Notes: a model not told the origin generated them from the letters alone. DNA of 35,422 bases from an uncultured Bacteroidales bacterium (GCA_944326315.1 CALVDP010000102.1:1-35422), one strand, 5' to 3'. Positions 7,524 through 16,900 are shown, counted from the stretch's first letter. Program-made: numbers and translations.

Positions 7524-9425
7524 ATGAGAGTCCAGGAATACGACAAATACTACGCTGTCGCCACAATTATAGGAATATCGATTCTCACTATCGAGATATA
7601 CTACAGATGCTATGGGTTGTTCAGGCAACTCGGAATCACTCACATATACATAGACACCATAATTGCAGGAATACGGTCAGACGGACTTCTGTCCGACAGT
7701 TATACAGTCAAGTCGATATCCTTTCTTATCGTATGTCTGCCAATGCTGGCAAAGACAGGACACAGTACTAAGATTTCTTTCGCAAGTATATGTGTCATTG
7801 GGGTTATCGGAATCGCTCTCTTTCTTCTTCCATATTATGGGGATATGCAGTATTGTCTTACGTCATTGTCAGGCCTGTTCTTATCCGCCTACGCTTTTGC
7901 CTTGACAGGAAGGAAGCTGCACGGGATAGACATAGGCTACGATGATGAAAGGGACACATTCAGACAATGTGAGTCTCCCGTTAAAGACAGATATTTCATC
8001 AACCTGCCCACTACATATCAGTATAAGGGAAGACTTCGCCACGGCTGGATTAACATCAATGTGTTTAGGGCGACCATTGTTCTCGGCACACCTGGTGCCG
8101 GAAAATCTTTTTCAGTATACAATCCGGTAATCGAGCAAATGGTCAGGAAAGGGTACGCCATGTTTGTGTATGACTACAAGTTCCCGGACTTGACGAGAGT
8201 TGCATACAATGAACTGAAAGCAAACATAGACAGTTATGATGTCAAGCCCAAGTTCTATGTAATTAATTTCAATGACCCGAGGTACAGCAACAGGTGCAAC
8301 CCTTTATCGCCGAAATATCTTACCGACCCTGCGGATACTACTGAAATAGCCGAGGTCATAATGCTGAACATCAATAAAAATGCGGTCGAACGGGAGGACT
8401 TCTTCTCGATGTCTGCCAAAAGCTATATTGATATGTTGATGTGGTTTCTGCGCATATACCAGGACGGGAAATACTGCACACTGCCTCATGTGATAGAACT
8501 TATGGGACAGGATTACAAGACGATTTTCAAGATATTGCATTCTTACCCGGAACTCGAAGTCAAGATAAAGCCTTTTGTCAACGCTTTGGGCGGAGGGGCG
8601 CAGGAACAGCTTCAGGGACAGATTGCATCAGCCCAGATACCATTGAACAAATTCATTTCACCTGCATTGTATTGGATTCTGTCTGCCAATGATTTTGACC
8701 TGGACATAAACAATCCCGAAGAGCCTAAGATTGTCTGCATAGGGAATGACCCTAAAAGGCAAAGCATATATGGCACGACACTCGCCGTCCTTACTGCAAG
8801 AATGTTCAAAATCATCAATGAAAAAGGCAAAAGGCATTGCGGGGTGCTTCTGGATGAAGTCCCGACCATATTCATAAAGGGGCTTGATAATCTTATTGCA
8901 ACAGCAAGAAGCAACAAGGTCGGCATAGTACTCGGAGCGCAGGACAAGTCCCAATTGATAAGAGACTACGGGGAACGGGAAGCCAATGTGATTTTCAACA
9001 CTGTCGGGAATCTTCTGTGCGGTCAGGTGAACGGCAGAACTGCAGAGGAAGTCTCCCGGTCATTCGGAAAAGACTGGAAAAAACAACATTCGCAATCGGA
9101 AAGTACGGATTCGGAGACATTCTCAATATCGATGCAGATGCAGGACGTTATGCCAGTAAACCGCATTGAAACCCTTTCGCAGGGAGAGTTTGTCGGGAAA
9201 GTAGCCGACAGCCACGAACACAAGATTGACCAGAAGTTCTTTGCAGGCACAATAGATATCGATACAGCAAGATTTACAGAAAAGGTCGCAAAATGGGATG
9301 AAATTCCGGAAATCACAGTTTTTGAAAATACCGACTATAAGACTGCCGTCGAGCAGAATTATCTTAAAATCAAGCAGGATATCGTCAATCTGATCAAAGC
9401 CGAGACCCAACGACTGATGGAATAG
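7524..9425 (+). CDS. Type IV coupling protein (TraG/VirD4-like, MobC-type)
   Basis: A 633-residue membrane ATPase linking the relaxosome to a secretion channel. The N-terminal region has hydrophobic segments near residues 11-27, 62-76, 83-103 and 110-127, which are candidate membrane helices. The motor domain carries Walker A GTPGAGKS (188-195) and Walker B VLLDE (441-445), followed by GLDNLIATARSNKVGIVLGAQ, the usual T4CP pattern in which the arginine/glutamine region senses nucleotide. Length is close to that of Bacteroides MobC proteins. It is the last mob gene; no mating-pore genes follow, so the element supplies its own coupling protein but must use another element's channel. Confidence 0.9.
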   Translation: MRVQEYDKYYAVATIIGISILTIEIYYRCYGLFRQLGITHIYIDTIIAGIRSDGLLSDSYTVKSISFLIVCLPMLAKTGHSTKISFASICVIGVIGIALFLLPYYGDMQYCLTSLSGLFLSAYAFALTGRKLHGIDIGYDDERDTFRQCESPVKDRYFINLPTTYQYKGRLRHGWININVFRATIVLGTPGAGKSFSVYNPVIEQMVRKGYAMFVYDYKFPDLTRVAYNELKANIDSYDVKPKFYVINFNDPRYSNRCNPLSPKYLTDPADTTEIAEVIMLNINKNAVEREDFFSMSAKSYIDMLMWFLRIYQDGKYCTLPHVIELMGQDYKTIFKILHSYPELEVKIKPFVNALGGGAQEQLQGQIASAQIPLNKFISPALYWILSANDFDLDINNPEEPKIVCIGNDPKRQSIYGTTLAVLTARMFKIINEKGKRHCGVLLDEVPTIFIKGLDNLIATARSNKVGIVLGAQDKSQLIRDYGEREANVIFNTVGNLLCGQVNGRTAEEVSRSFGKDWKKQHSQSESTDSETFSISMQMQDVMPVNRIETLSQGEFVGKVADSHEHKIDQKFFAGTIDIDTARFTEKVAKWDEIPEITVFENTDYKTAVEQNYLKIKQDIVNLIKAETQRLME

Positions 9426-9444
9426 GCTGAAAATTGTCTACAAT

Positions 9445-9462
9445 CAACATAGAATAATGTTG
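9445..9462 (+). terminator. Weak hairpin after the mob operon
   Basis: A perfect 6-bp inverted repeat, CAACAT-agaata-ATGTTG, lies 20 nt after the coupling-protein stop. There is no U tract, so it is at best a weak terminator or an mRNA-end stabiliser. Confidence 0.3.
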
Positions 9463-9537
9463 TCAGTTAGGACATATGGGAGCATTACAAGAGAAAAGAT
9501 TTGTCAAAATGCCTTCCATTATGACAAAATATATATC

Positions 9538-9545
9538 TAACTTTG
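9538..9545 (+). promoter_or_regulatory. -7 box of the AbiF-type gene
   Basis: TAACTTTG matches the Bacteroidales -7 consensus TAnnTTTG and lies 23 nt before the preferred start codon at 9569. No good TTG is found at the expected -33 distance. Its position rules against the upstream in-frame ATG at 9476, which would lie before the transcript start. Confidence 0.5.
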
Positions 9546-9568
9546 CAATTATTAAAATTGAATCAAAA

Positions 9569-10495
9569 ATGTTAAAAAGAAAAGTAGCATACGCAAAGCG
9601 AGCAACAACATATGATGACCAATTAAAGCTCCTGAAAAAACGAGGCGTTCTCATTTCAGATGAAGAAAAAGCAAAAGAATACCTTTCCGACATTGGATAC
9701 TACAGACTTGGATTCTACTTGCACCCATTTGAAATAACTTATCCCAAACTGAATTCCAGTCGTAGACATCAAGTCAAACCAGGTACAAAAATTGAAGATG
9801 CAGTTGCTTTATATTATTTCGACTTGGATCTTAGAAATCTACTTAACAGATATTTATCAAGAATAGAAGTAGCTATCAGAACTACTGTTATTTATGAACT
9901 GTCAAACAAGTACATTAGTGACCCGACCTGGTTTGTCAATCCAACCGTTGTTTCTTCCAAATTCATTTCAGACTTTCAAACAATGGCTTATGATTCTATC
10001 AAAAAAAGGAATCCTATCAAAAGGCACCACCAGAAATACACAGGGCACTATGCTCCAGCATGGAAAACAATGGAGTATATGACACTTGGGAATATAGAAG
10101 TTCTATACGACAGTCTATTGTTAGATGCGGACAAAAAGATAATCAGCAATCACTTCGGAGAACCTGCAACGGCTACTTTCAAAACATATATGATGGCGGT
10201 CCGAGAAGTAAGAAATGCTTGCGCGCACGGCAATGTCCTTTATGAATTGACCCTGACATCTGGTATCAGGTCAGGAGTCGCGTGTCCGTCTTTTCCTGCA
10301 AACACACATCAGACATTCCATGGAGCATTGCGTGTGATTGATTTCCTCCTTAAAAAAGTTTCTGTAAATCGGGCAAAAGATATGTGGAATGAAATATATA
10401 AGGCAACCAGGCTACTCTATTCGCAATCTCCAGCATTACAATCTCTCATCGAAAGGCTGACCGGTATAATTTTGCCGGAAAGTCAGTCTAAATAA
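9569..10495 (+). CDS. AbiF-type abortive infection protein (Abi_2, HEPN RNase fold)
   Basis: The preferred start is 9569 (MLKRKVAYAKRATTYDDQ, 308 residues), the usual Abi_2 beginning in which a substrate-loop phrase precedes a DQLxLLKxRG helix. Family landmarks in order are EYLSDIGYYRLGFYLHPF, IEDAVALYYFDLDLRNLL, IEVAIRT and the C-terminal AVREVRNACAHGNVLYE. The last contains the HEPN signature RNxxxH (RNACAH), the expected RNase active site, intact here. Abi_2/AbiF proteins block phage growth, probably by cutting RNA. The gene is clearly more AT-rich than the mob genes before it, a sign of separate acquisition. A structured RNA with its own promoter follows directly, as in AbiF-RNA pairs where the RNA is thought to act as antitoxin. 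Confidence 0.85.
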   Translation: MLKRKVAYAKRATTYDDQLKLLKKRGVLISDEEKAKEYLSDIGYYRLGFYLHPFEITYPKLNSSRRHQVKPGTKIEDAVALYYFDLDLRNLLNRYLSRIEVAIRTTVIYELSNKYISDPTWFVNPTVVSSKFISDFQTMAYDSIKKRNPIKRHHQKYTGHYAPAWKTMEYMTLGNIEVLYDSLLLDADKKIISNHFGEPATATFKTYMMAVREVRNACAHGNVLYELTLTSGIRSGVACPSFPANTHQTFHGALRVIDFLLKKVSVNRAKDMWNEIYKATRLLYSQSPALQSLIERLTGIILPESQSK

Positions 10496-10515
10496 AAATA
10501 AAAATTTACGAAATA

Positions 10516-10545
10516 TTGCTAATTGACAAAAAAATCGTACCTTTG
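10516..10545 (+). promoter_or_regulatory. Promoter of the AbiF-associated RNA
   Basis: A -33 TTG at 10516-10518 and a -7 TACCTTTG at 10538-10545 are separated by exactly 19 nt. It starts 20 nt after the AbiF stop codon and no credible reading frame begins after it. The promoter is stronger by match than that of the protein gene, as expected for an RNA that must be in excess. Confidence 0.7.
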
Positions 10546-10549
10546 CAGG

Positions 10550-10646
10550 ACGAAAGTGTATTTGGGAAGCCCAGTAGCGCCCAACTGCACTATAAACAAG
10601 ATTAAACCGAGTCTCAGTTGCAAGTCAATTGAGACTCGTATTCTTT
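10550..10646 (+). ncRNA. Structured RNA next to the AbiF-type gene (abiF-motif-like, candidate RNA antitoxin)
   Basis: A transcript from the promoter just upstream would fold into two stems. The first pairs AGTG (10555-10558) and TTGGG (10562-10566) with CCCAA (10580-10584) and CACT (10588-10591) around a symmetric 3-nt internal loop, and encloses a GCCC that could pair alternatively. The second is a 12-bp hairpin, GAGTCTCAGTTG (10609-10620) with CAATTGAGACTC (10626-10637) containing one G-U pair, followed by GTATTCTTT. Between them is the single-stranded element TATAAACAAG. A published conserved RNA named the abiF motif accompanies AbiF genes; identity with that model is inferred, not computed. 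Confidence 0.65.
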
Positions 10647-10798
10647 ATAAGCACCGGCCAGCCTTAATCTACAATTTTACCATATGTGTTCTTATTCGAC
10701 AAAATTGCCAATTTTACGCGAAATTTAACTTTTAATCTAAAAATGTCAGAGAAATGTGTCAGGCTAAAGATCACGACTGCCGACACTGTACAGAATTG

Positions 10799-11899
10799 CT
10801 ACAATAAATCCATAACGGCGTCTTCCATATTATAATTCTTGCCAGTGTATTCTATACCAAAATATACAGTGTCCCTATATTCACTGTCCACAGATAATAT
10901 TAGTACTATATATGACGATTCAGTTTGCCACATAATATAATTTTCCAGACTTAACTTTCCGTTATACATTTTATATAATCGACCAGAAGGATCATTTATT
11001 TCCCTTATGGTCGGTGTACCGTATTTTTTTATCAATAACCTGAAAAAATATTCATAGTCTTCAATAAGATCTTTATCCCAGGTACTGTACAACTTAAAAT
11101 ATTTGCCAGAATACAGTTTTCCCCTTGAAAAGAAATACACTACATCAACTTGTTTACCTCCAAGATAATCCGAAAATGAATAGATATCTCGATTTTTTGA
11201 TACATTTTCTTTCCCTTCAGTCATTATGACTTTATTTCTGGTGTCTCCCCAACGTGATTTCCTAAACTCATAATTTTGTTCCGGAAGATTACCTTTAGAG
11301 GTAACTGTAATAATATAATTCCCTGACAAAATATTTGTTGGCTCTGTAAAAGCCACTTCAAATATATATCTGCCTGCTTCCCATTTTCTCATTTCATATC
11401 TGTATGCCCCGAACTCCGTTTTCACTGAATCTTCGAATGTATCAACTCCAGGAATAGGTCTATAATATCTTTCTTCAAACGCCTTATTGATATCGGATAT
11501 AACAGCTGCAGTTTTTTCCGGAGATGATTCCACACCCATTGAAAACATCGGGACAGCTGTCGGATAAAGCAATAACATCAATGTATCCTTTTGAAGTGAA
11601 ATAGTTCCTGCCAGCTTATGTTCCCCTATCTTCAAATCATGCAAGTTATACATATTATTCTTAATGAGAATGCTATCCATCGTTGCAGAAAGACTCTCCA
11701 ATGCCTCAGAATAAGTACTATCAGTTAGTTGTGAGTTGGAAGTGATGTTCTGATTTATAATATTATCATACTTTTCTTCAAAATCAGCCATTGAGATATT
11801 GCAGTCAAGGTTTTCTATGAAATCAAAAAAGTCCAATTCCTGCGCATAGCTCACATAGGTTAAAACAATTGATGTCAACAGTAATACAAAACGTTTCAT
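10799..11899 (-). CDS. Secreted or periplasmic protein of unknown function in the defence island
   Basis: About 366 residues, with a signal peptide (MKRFVLLLTSIVLTYVSYAQ) when started at 11899; an ATG three codons upstream is also possible. The C-terminal half has RKSRWGDTRNKVIMTEGK, followed by VDVVYFFSRGKLYSGKYF and LLIKKYGTP. This arrangement is seen in a loosely defined group of envelope proteins in which a WGxSxxEV segment precedes a strand and a KYGxP loop. No enzyme motif is visible. It lies between the AbiF RNA and an unrecognised 155-residue gene and is AT-rich like the defence genes. An exported protein in an otherwise cytoplasmic defence island is unexpected; it may be unrelated cargo or a regulatory partner. 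Confidence 0.55.
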   Translation of the reverse strand: MKRFVLLLTSIVLTYVSYAQELDFFDFIENLDCNISMADFEEKYDNIINQNITSNSQLTDSTYSEALESLSATMDSILIKNNMYNLHDLKIGEHKLAGTISLQKDTLMLLLYPTAVPMFSMGVESSPEKTAAVISDINKAFEERYYRPIPGVDTFEDSVKTEFGAYRYEMRKWEAGRYIFEVAFTEPTNILSGNYIITVTSKGNLPEQNYEFRKSRWGDTRNKVIMTEGKENVSKNRDIYSFSDYLGGKQVDVVYFFSRGKLYSGKYFKLYSTWDKDLIEDYEYFFRLLIKKYGTPTIREINDPSGRLYKMYNGKLSLENYIMWQTESSYIVLILSVDSEYRDTVYFGIEYTGKNYNMEDAVMDLL

Positions 11900-12063
11900 A
11901 ATAAACAAATATATAGGAACAATAGTGTTTCACAACAATAGTAAAATACTATTCTACTCTATAAAGTTACATATAATTACCAGTTTTTGATGCAACATAT
12001 AAATTTTTCCGATATAAAAAGTTTATGATTTAAATTTCAAAGACTTCATAGAAAGAATATAAG

Positions 12064-12531
12064 CTAATTTTTATCGATTAACAGCATATCAAGAATTTTT
12101 AATACGATTTCCCGAAAGCCCTCCGGATACTCCGGCTCTGCTACAGCCCAGTGCACATCTGTTAGCGGATATCGATAAAATGCACAGTACAACGGCTTCA
12201 AATCAAACGAGGAAAGATTCCTGGCAATATCTTTTATAATTGACGCATAGTCCCCTGTTCTCATAGTTACATGATTGGCAATCTCGTCAATGTCTCTTGG
12301 CACATCATTATCTTCCGCTATAAATCTAATCAACATAATCAAGACATCCTCGATTACCTGTGGGTTATTTTCTCTATACAGCGCAACACAAATGCAGAAA
12401 ATCAATACTTCCGCCATCCCGTCCCGAGACAATTCCTCATGATAATGAGTTATCTCGTAAGACACCTCTATGCATCTGTTAAGAATGCGTTCTGCTTCAC
12501 GTTCTTTCGTCTTAAACCAATTAAATTTCAT
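12064..12531 (-). CDS. Unrecognised all-helical 155-residue protein
   Basis: No family is recognised. The preferred start is 12531 (MKFNWFKTKEREAERIL), because the open frame upstream of it (to 12585) would run into the structured RNA locus on the other strand. The protein is predicted almost wholly alpha-helical, soluble and slightly acidic, with helices near residues 8-35, 37-55, 58-72, 77-105 and 140-153. It is on the same strand as the SLOG, AbiH and R-M genes but separated from SLOG by about 157 nt, which contain the second structured RNA read in the opposite direction. It may be a partner of that RNA or of the defence operon; nothing in the sequence decides this. Confidence 0.45.
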   Translation of the reverse strand: MKFNWFKTKEREAERILNRCIEVSYEITHYHEELSRDGMAEVLIFCICVALYRENNPQVIEDVLIMLIRFIAEDNDVPRDIDEIANHVTMRTGDYASIIKDIARNLSSFDLKPLYCAFYRYPLTDVHWAVAEPEYPEGFREIVLKILDMLLIDKN

Positions 12532-12550
12532 CATTCGTTTCCCATTTATA

Positions 12551-12650
12551 GCAAGAAATGGTCTGAGGGAAGTATGACATATCAAACTATTGTATAAACA
12601 AGCACAATTAAGCTGAGTTCCAGTTGTATGACACTGGAACTCATATTTTA
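12551..12650 (+). ncRNA. Second structured RNA resembling the AbiF-associated RNA
   Basis: The order of elements repeats that at 10550-10646: a GGGAAG, a first stem (GAAATGgTC 12555-12563 with GACATaTC 12576-12583), the same TATAAACAAG (12593-12602), a TTAAnC linker, and an 11-bp hairpin, TGAGTTCCAGT (12614-12624) with ACTGGAACTCA (12633-12643), followed by TATTTTAT. The hairpin arms differ in sequence between the two loci but keep pairing, so structure is conserved over sequence. No AbiF-like gene adjoins it. The promoter is not obvious; TAAATTTC (12522-12529) is a near match to a -7 box. Confidence 0.5.
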
Positions 12651-12687
12651 TAGAATCCAGTAAGATGATTATTCTGAGTAGATTACA

Positions 12688-13107
12688 CTACCATACCTCC
12701 ATACTACGGAACTCATCTACAGTTTTCGCAATGTACTTATCACGTTTACTTAATGACTGTACGGTAACACGAGTGACAGAGTCCTTTTCAAGGGAAATAA
12801 TGAGCAAACGGTTATCATTCATTGCTGCCTGCCATTCTTTGGGTATTCTTTTATACATGCATCGAGCAAGGACGATAATGATACCGCACTCGCCTTGAAG
12901 CAGGATATTTAAGGCACTCTTTTCTAGACTTGAACTAAATCCGCTCACAACGGATATATCCGCTCGTTTACTTAACTTCTCCGCCCTGTCATATGTAGTT
13001 TGGATAAGCAATGAAATAGGTCCGGTCAAATTTGGAATGTCCATCGCAGAGAATCCGACTTTATGTCTGTCTAATAGTGATTTATTACCAATATATTTCA
13101 TATCCAT
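12688..13107 (-). CDS. DprA-like SLOG-domain protein paired with AbiH
   Basis: A 139-residue single-domain protein with the Rossmann-like pattern of the DprA/Smf group of the SLOG superfamily. ISVVSGFSSSLEKSALNILLQG (about residues 51-72) corresponds to the DprA VVSGxARGID loop and helix, and IIIVLARCMYKRIPKEW (about 76-92) to the IAVLGCGLDxxYP strand. RLLIISLEKDS then matches the next strand, and KRDKYIAKTVDEF the final helix. The basic GLARGID residues are replaced by FSSSLE, so nucleotide or DNA contacts may differ. Its start overlaps the AbiH stop by one nucleotide (TAATG), implying translational coupling. In defence systems SLOG proteins sense or make nucleotide signals; a sensor or regulator role for AbiH is inferred. 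Confidence 0.6.
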   Translation of the reverse strand: MDMKYIGNKSLLDRHKVGFSAMDIPNLTGPISLLIQTTYDRAEKLSKRADISVVSGFSSSLEKSALNILLQGECGIIIVLARCMYKRIPKEWQAAMNDNRLLIISLEKDSVTRVTVQSLSKRDKYIAKTVDEFRSMEVW

Positions 13108-13967
13108 TATATTAGAGATAGAACTTCTTTAAATTCATCATTATCAACTCCTTGTGCTGTAAAAATAGGAAATACATTAGATTTTGATAATACTAAGTCA
13201 CTATACTCAATATTATATCTCCGGAGGCTATCCTTCATTTGTTGCAAACCTTTTGTGTCTTTCGTTATAAAATAGATATTTTGTTCAGATATATTTCCTG
13301 ATATAACATGTTTAAAATATGATTTGAAGTAATCAGCATCGGTTTGTCCCAATGAGTGTCCATAAAATATAATGTTCTTATGGGTTTTTAAGAGTTGAAA
13401 AACTTTGTCAATATATTCATTCCCATAAGACTTAATTAGTGGCTGCGTCAATTCCTGATCAACGAGGATATTCTCATCTCTAACGAAACTATCCACTCCG
13501 AGTTTAATTTTATTAACCTGAATATTATTCTCTAATGCTCCATGAACATGTATGTATTCTGCAGCATGATTTTCTATATTATTTTTCGTAAAAGGATTAG
13601 TGTAATTAAACGTAACAATGGTAGTTTTCCTTGTGATTCCACTTAGAAACATGTATGCACAAGAATGTTTATTTGTATTAAATATGGCATTATTGCCAAT
13701 ACTTAAATACTCAAATATATTATTTCGACAAACTTGCCAAAAAGAGTTCAATTCATCGGCCCGATTTTCCTGCAACTTCACTAAACAAGCTCTAATATAT
13801 CCTTCCAAATCATACCAATATTCTCCTTTCTCCATATCTTGGATATACTTCATCCCGTTGTAGCGTTGAAATATGTGTTTTTTCGCTTGGTAGAAATCAG
13901 CATAAGAAGTCTTCCAACCTAAATCCAGGTCAAATCCATTTCCTAAAACGATCAATGTATCTTTCAT
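13107..13967 (-). CDS. AbiH-family abortive infection protein
   Basis: A 286-residue protein opening with the AbiH signature TLIVLGNGFDLDLGWKTSYADF (GNGFD at residues 9-13). Central segments are TTIVTFNYTNPF (about 122) and EYIHVHGALE (about 143), where the asparagine and histidine are conserved in the family. IIFYGHSLGQTDADYFKSYF follows about residue 206. The glycine-rich start and the HVHG and GHSLG segments resemble SIR2-like/Rossmann NAD-binding proteins, so an NAD- or nucleotide-cleaving effector is plausible. AbiH was defined in lactococcal phage resistance. The gene starts 32 nt after the stop of the R-M gene and overlaps the SLOG gene, so the three may be cotranscribed. Confidence 0.85.
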   Translation of the reverse strand: MKDTLIVLGNGFDLDLGWKTSYADFYQAKKHIFQRYNGMKYIQDMEKGEYWYDLEGYIRACLVKLQENRADELNSFWQVCRNNIFEYLSIGNNAIFNTNKHSCAYMFLSGITRKTTIVTFNYTNPFTKNNIENHAAEYIHVHGALENNIQVNKIKLGVDSFVRDENILVDQELTQPLIKSYGNEYIDKVFQLLKTHKNIIFYGHSLGQTDADYFKSYFKHVISGNISEQNIYFITKDTKGLQQMKDSLRRYNIEYSDLVLSKSNVFPIFTAQGVDNDEFKEVLSLI

Positions 13968-13999
13968 TCTTCATTCTAACATATTAGTCAAATAAGTCA

Positions 14000-16900
14000 T
14001 TAAATTTTTAGTATTGGCAATGCATTTACTATATCCACTGTTTGACAAGAAAGGATAATTACCGACAACAGGAGGTCGAGGATATAACGAGGCTGCTCAT
14101 GTTCCTTTGACCAGTCGTTAGGGTCATTCTTGATTTGGGACGCTTTGTCAATGGTGACGGCATAGCGTTCCATTATCCACTCTATGGCTGACTTGCCGTT
14201 GACGATGTACTCGTAGGCTTTTAGCGGAATGCTCTCAATGGTGATGTGGCCGTTGTAAATGATTTTGCTTTTGTCGGCTATGAGCTTGCCATTCTCATCA
14301 CGGACTTTGGCAAAGCGCATTTTTTCTACGGCAAAGTGCTGGTAGGTAGCATCCGTCCATCCGCTTTTCCAGATATCAATGTCGCCGCAGACTTTTACGC
14401 GGTGAGTTTGATAAGCTTTCATTGGCATTTCTGCGAAGTAGGCATATTCGCCATCTTGCCCAGTGGCCTGTATATTGATGCCTTGCTCGTAATTCAGATG
14501 CAGGTCGGCCAGTTCCTTTCCGGCTTTATAAAAGGCCATAAAGTCTTGAACGTTATCCACGATAGGGATGCGAGGCAAAGACTTCTTCAAATCATCGGCG
14601 AAGCGTTCACGATATTGCAAGGAATGAAGCAGGCTATACACATAGTAGAAGATATGCTCCTTTGTGATGGCTCGTGAGCCTCCATAGCGGTTGCGGACTT
14701 CTTGCAGAATCCAATCGGTTATGCCATCACGTCGGATATAACGATTCGTTTCTGCTTCATCAAAGAGTGTGGCTTGCGGATTCTTGTTTTCTTCGTACCA
14801 ATATAGAGGAAAATATTGAGCCTTATCAACAACTTGTAAATCAGAAATACTATCTGTTATAAATGGAGAGAATGGCTTTTGCTGTCCGACACCACTTACC
14901 GCAATGACAACATTATTATGTTGTGCCGTTGGATATATACGTTGCCACAATCCAGGACATTCTATGAACGGACGATGATAGTACAAATGTTGTTTCGTAA
15001 AAGGACGATATGTAGCTTTTACAAATGTTGTTTCATCAAATTCATATTTCAATGCTTTGGCAAAATCATTCTTCAACGCACGTGTCCAGCTTATTTTTGT
15101 TTTATCTTCTGAATAGGTATTCGTATCTATGTGCTGATTATAAAAATCAATCATAGACTGCATATTACTTGCAACCTTTTCTCTTGAAAAGCCAGACACC
15201 CAAGCATCGCGATTAGTGGCTACGCCAATAGCATAAGTGCTAAAAACACTTTGAGCATTCATCGAAAATTTCTTTTCAGGAGCCAGTGTAATCAAACTAT
15301 CGAAAACGCCGTCACGCTGATTTATCCAATCAGCCTTTTTATTAGGCGTTATGACTTGCCACTCCAATTTCTGTGAAGCAATGGAACGGAAGTCCTTTAC
15401 CATTTTGAGCTTTTGATCACGGGTAAGGTAATCACCAATGTCGTGATAATGGATGGTAGCTTTTTCTCCTTTCTTGGTCGGATTTTTGACAAGAAATGTG
15501 ATAGCAATGGGAGTACGTGAGCCGCTGCCAAAGATTTTGCCTCCTTCTTTACGTGACAATTCACCCGAAGTGCGCTGGTTTCCACGAAGATTCAACACAT
15601 ATATAGACGTAAATTCTTCTTCGAAGCATCTACGCATACCGTCTTGTCCTGCACCGTCCAGCCATGCTCCATTACTTATAAAAGCTACCACACCGCCCGC
15701 ATCCTTTGGAATACGGTCTGATGCCCAACGGAATGCCTTTACATAACTATCATAGAGGGATTTACTCAATGTAGCAGAACTTCTTGCTGCGTATGTTTCT
15801 GAAACACGGTTGTCAAGATAAGGGTATGACAAATTTTGCGCATTGTCATTAGCTGACTTCTGTCCGATGGAATATGGCGGATTCCCCACAATAACTCTCA
15901 CGTGCGTGGCCATTTGCTTCTTTACCCGTTTGGAGTTGTCTCGGAAAAACTCCGTGAACAGCTCGTTGTGCTTCTTCTCCGCTAATTGGAATGTGTCCGT
16001 CAGGCAGATGCCGCTGTACGGCAGGTAAGATTCTCGGTGGGTGATGTCGTGGAACACTGATTCGATGTTCACGTCAGCGATATAATAGGCCAGCAACACA
16101 ATCTCGTTGCAGTGGATTTCATTCAGGTACTTACGCTCCATGTCCTCCTTGCGTATCAGTCCAGACTGCAACAGCCGCGTGATGAACGTGCCTGTACCGA
16201 CAAACGGGTCAAGGATATGCACGTTAGGCTCTGTCAATGAAGTATTGAACTCCGATTTGAGGATATCATTCACGGAATGGATGATGAAGTCCACGCACTC
16301 CACGGGAGTATATACAATGCCTAACTTCTCCACAGTAAGCGGGAATGCACCTTTGAAGAACTTTTCGTAAAGGTTCTTGATGATGGTCTGCTTGCCCTCC
16401 AGATTGTCAATGCCGCCGACATTCGTCCTAACGGACTGGTAGAACTTCTCTAAAACTTCGGTGTCCTTCTCAAACGCCTGCTCCTGCAATAGGTCTATCA
16501 TGCGCTGCATGGAACGGCTCACGGCGTTGTTGTTCACGAACTGGTAATCCGAAAACAAGGCATCGAACACCGGGCGCGTAATCATGTGTTGCGCCAGCAT
16601 TTCTATAGCCTGCGCCGCATCGACGGACGGGTTAAGATCACGCTGCAAGCCCTTGAGATATTCATTGAAAGCCTTTTTGTGTACTCCTGACTGAATGAGT
16701 TTGGATATTCGCTCGATGAACTTGTGGGCGATAAGTCCGATTTCCTTTGCCCAGTTCTCCCAATAAAGGCGGTCACCGCACTTCTCCACTAATTTGGCAT
16801 ACATCCCGTCCTGCAACTCTCCGAAACGCAATTCCAACTGACGGGCGATTTCGGCTTTCTCTATCTCCCGTGCTTCGGCTTCGCCCTCCTGTGACCCCAA

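Noticed and set aside
9476..9568. 31-residue N-terminal extension of the AbiF-type protein
   Set aside because: It would start before the -7 box at 9538-9545 and the sequence does not resemble the family; the ATG at 9569 fits both.
9569..10646. Retron or CRISPR-like array suggested by RNA plus effector
   Set aside because: No reverse transcriptase, no spaced direct repeats and no Cas adaptation genes are present.
10523..10735. 70-residue reading frame over the AbiF-associated RNA
   Set aside because: It begins before the predicted transcript start, runs through both RNA stems and has no protein-like composition.
12614..12643. Hairpin as terminator of the SLOG gene
   Set aside because: On the minus strand no U run follows the stem; the T-rich tract lies on the plus-strand side, so a plus-strand RNA fits better.
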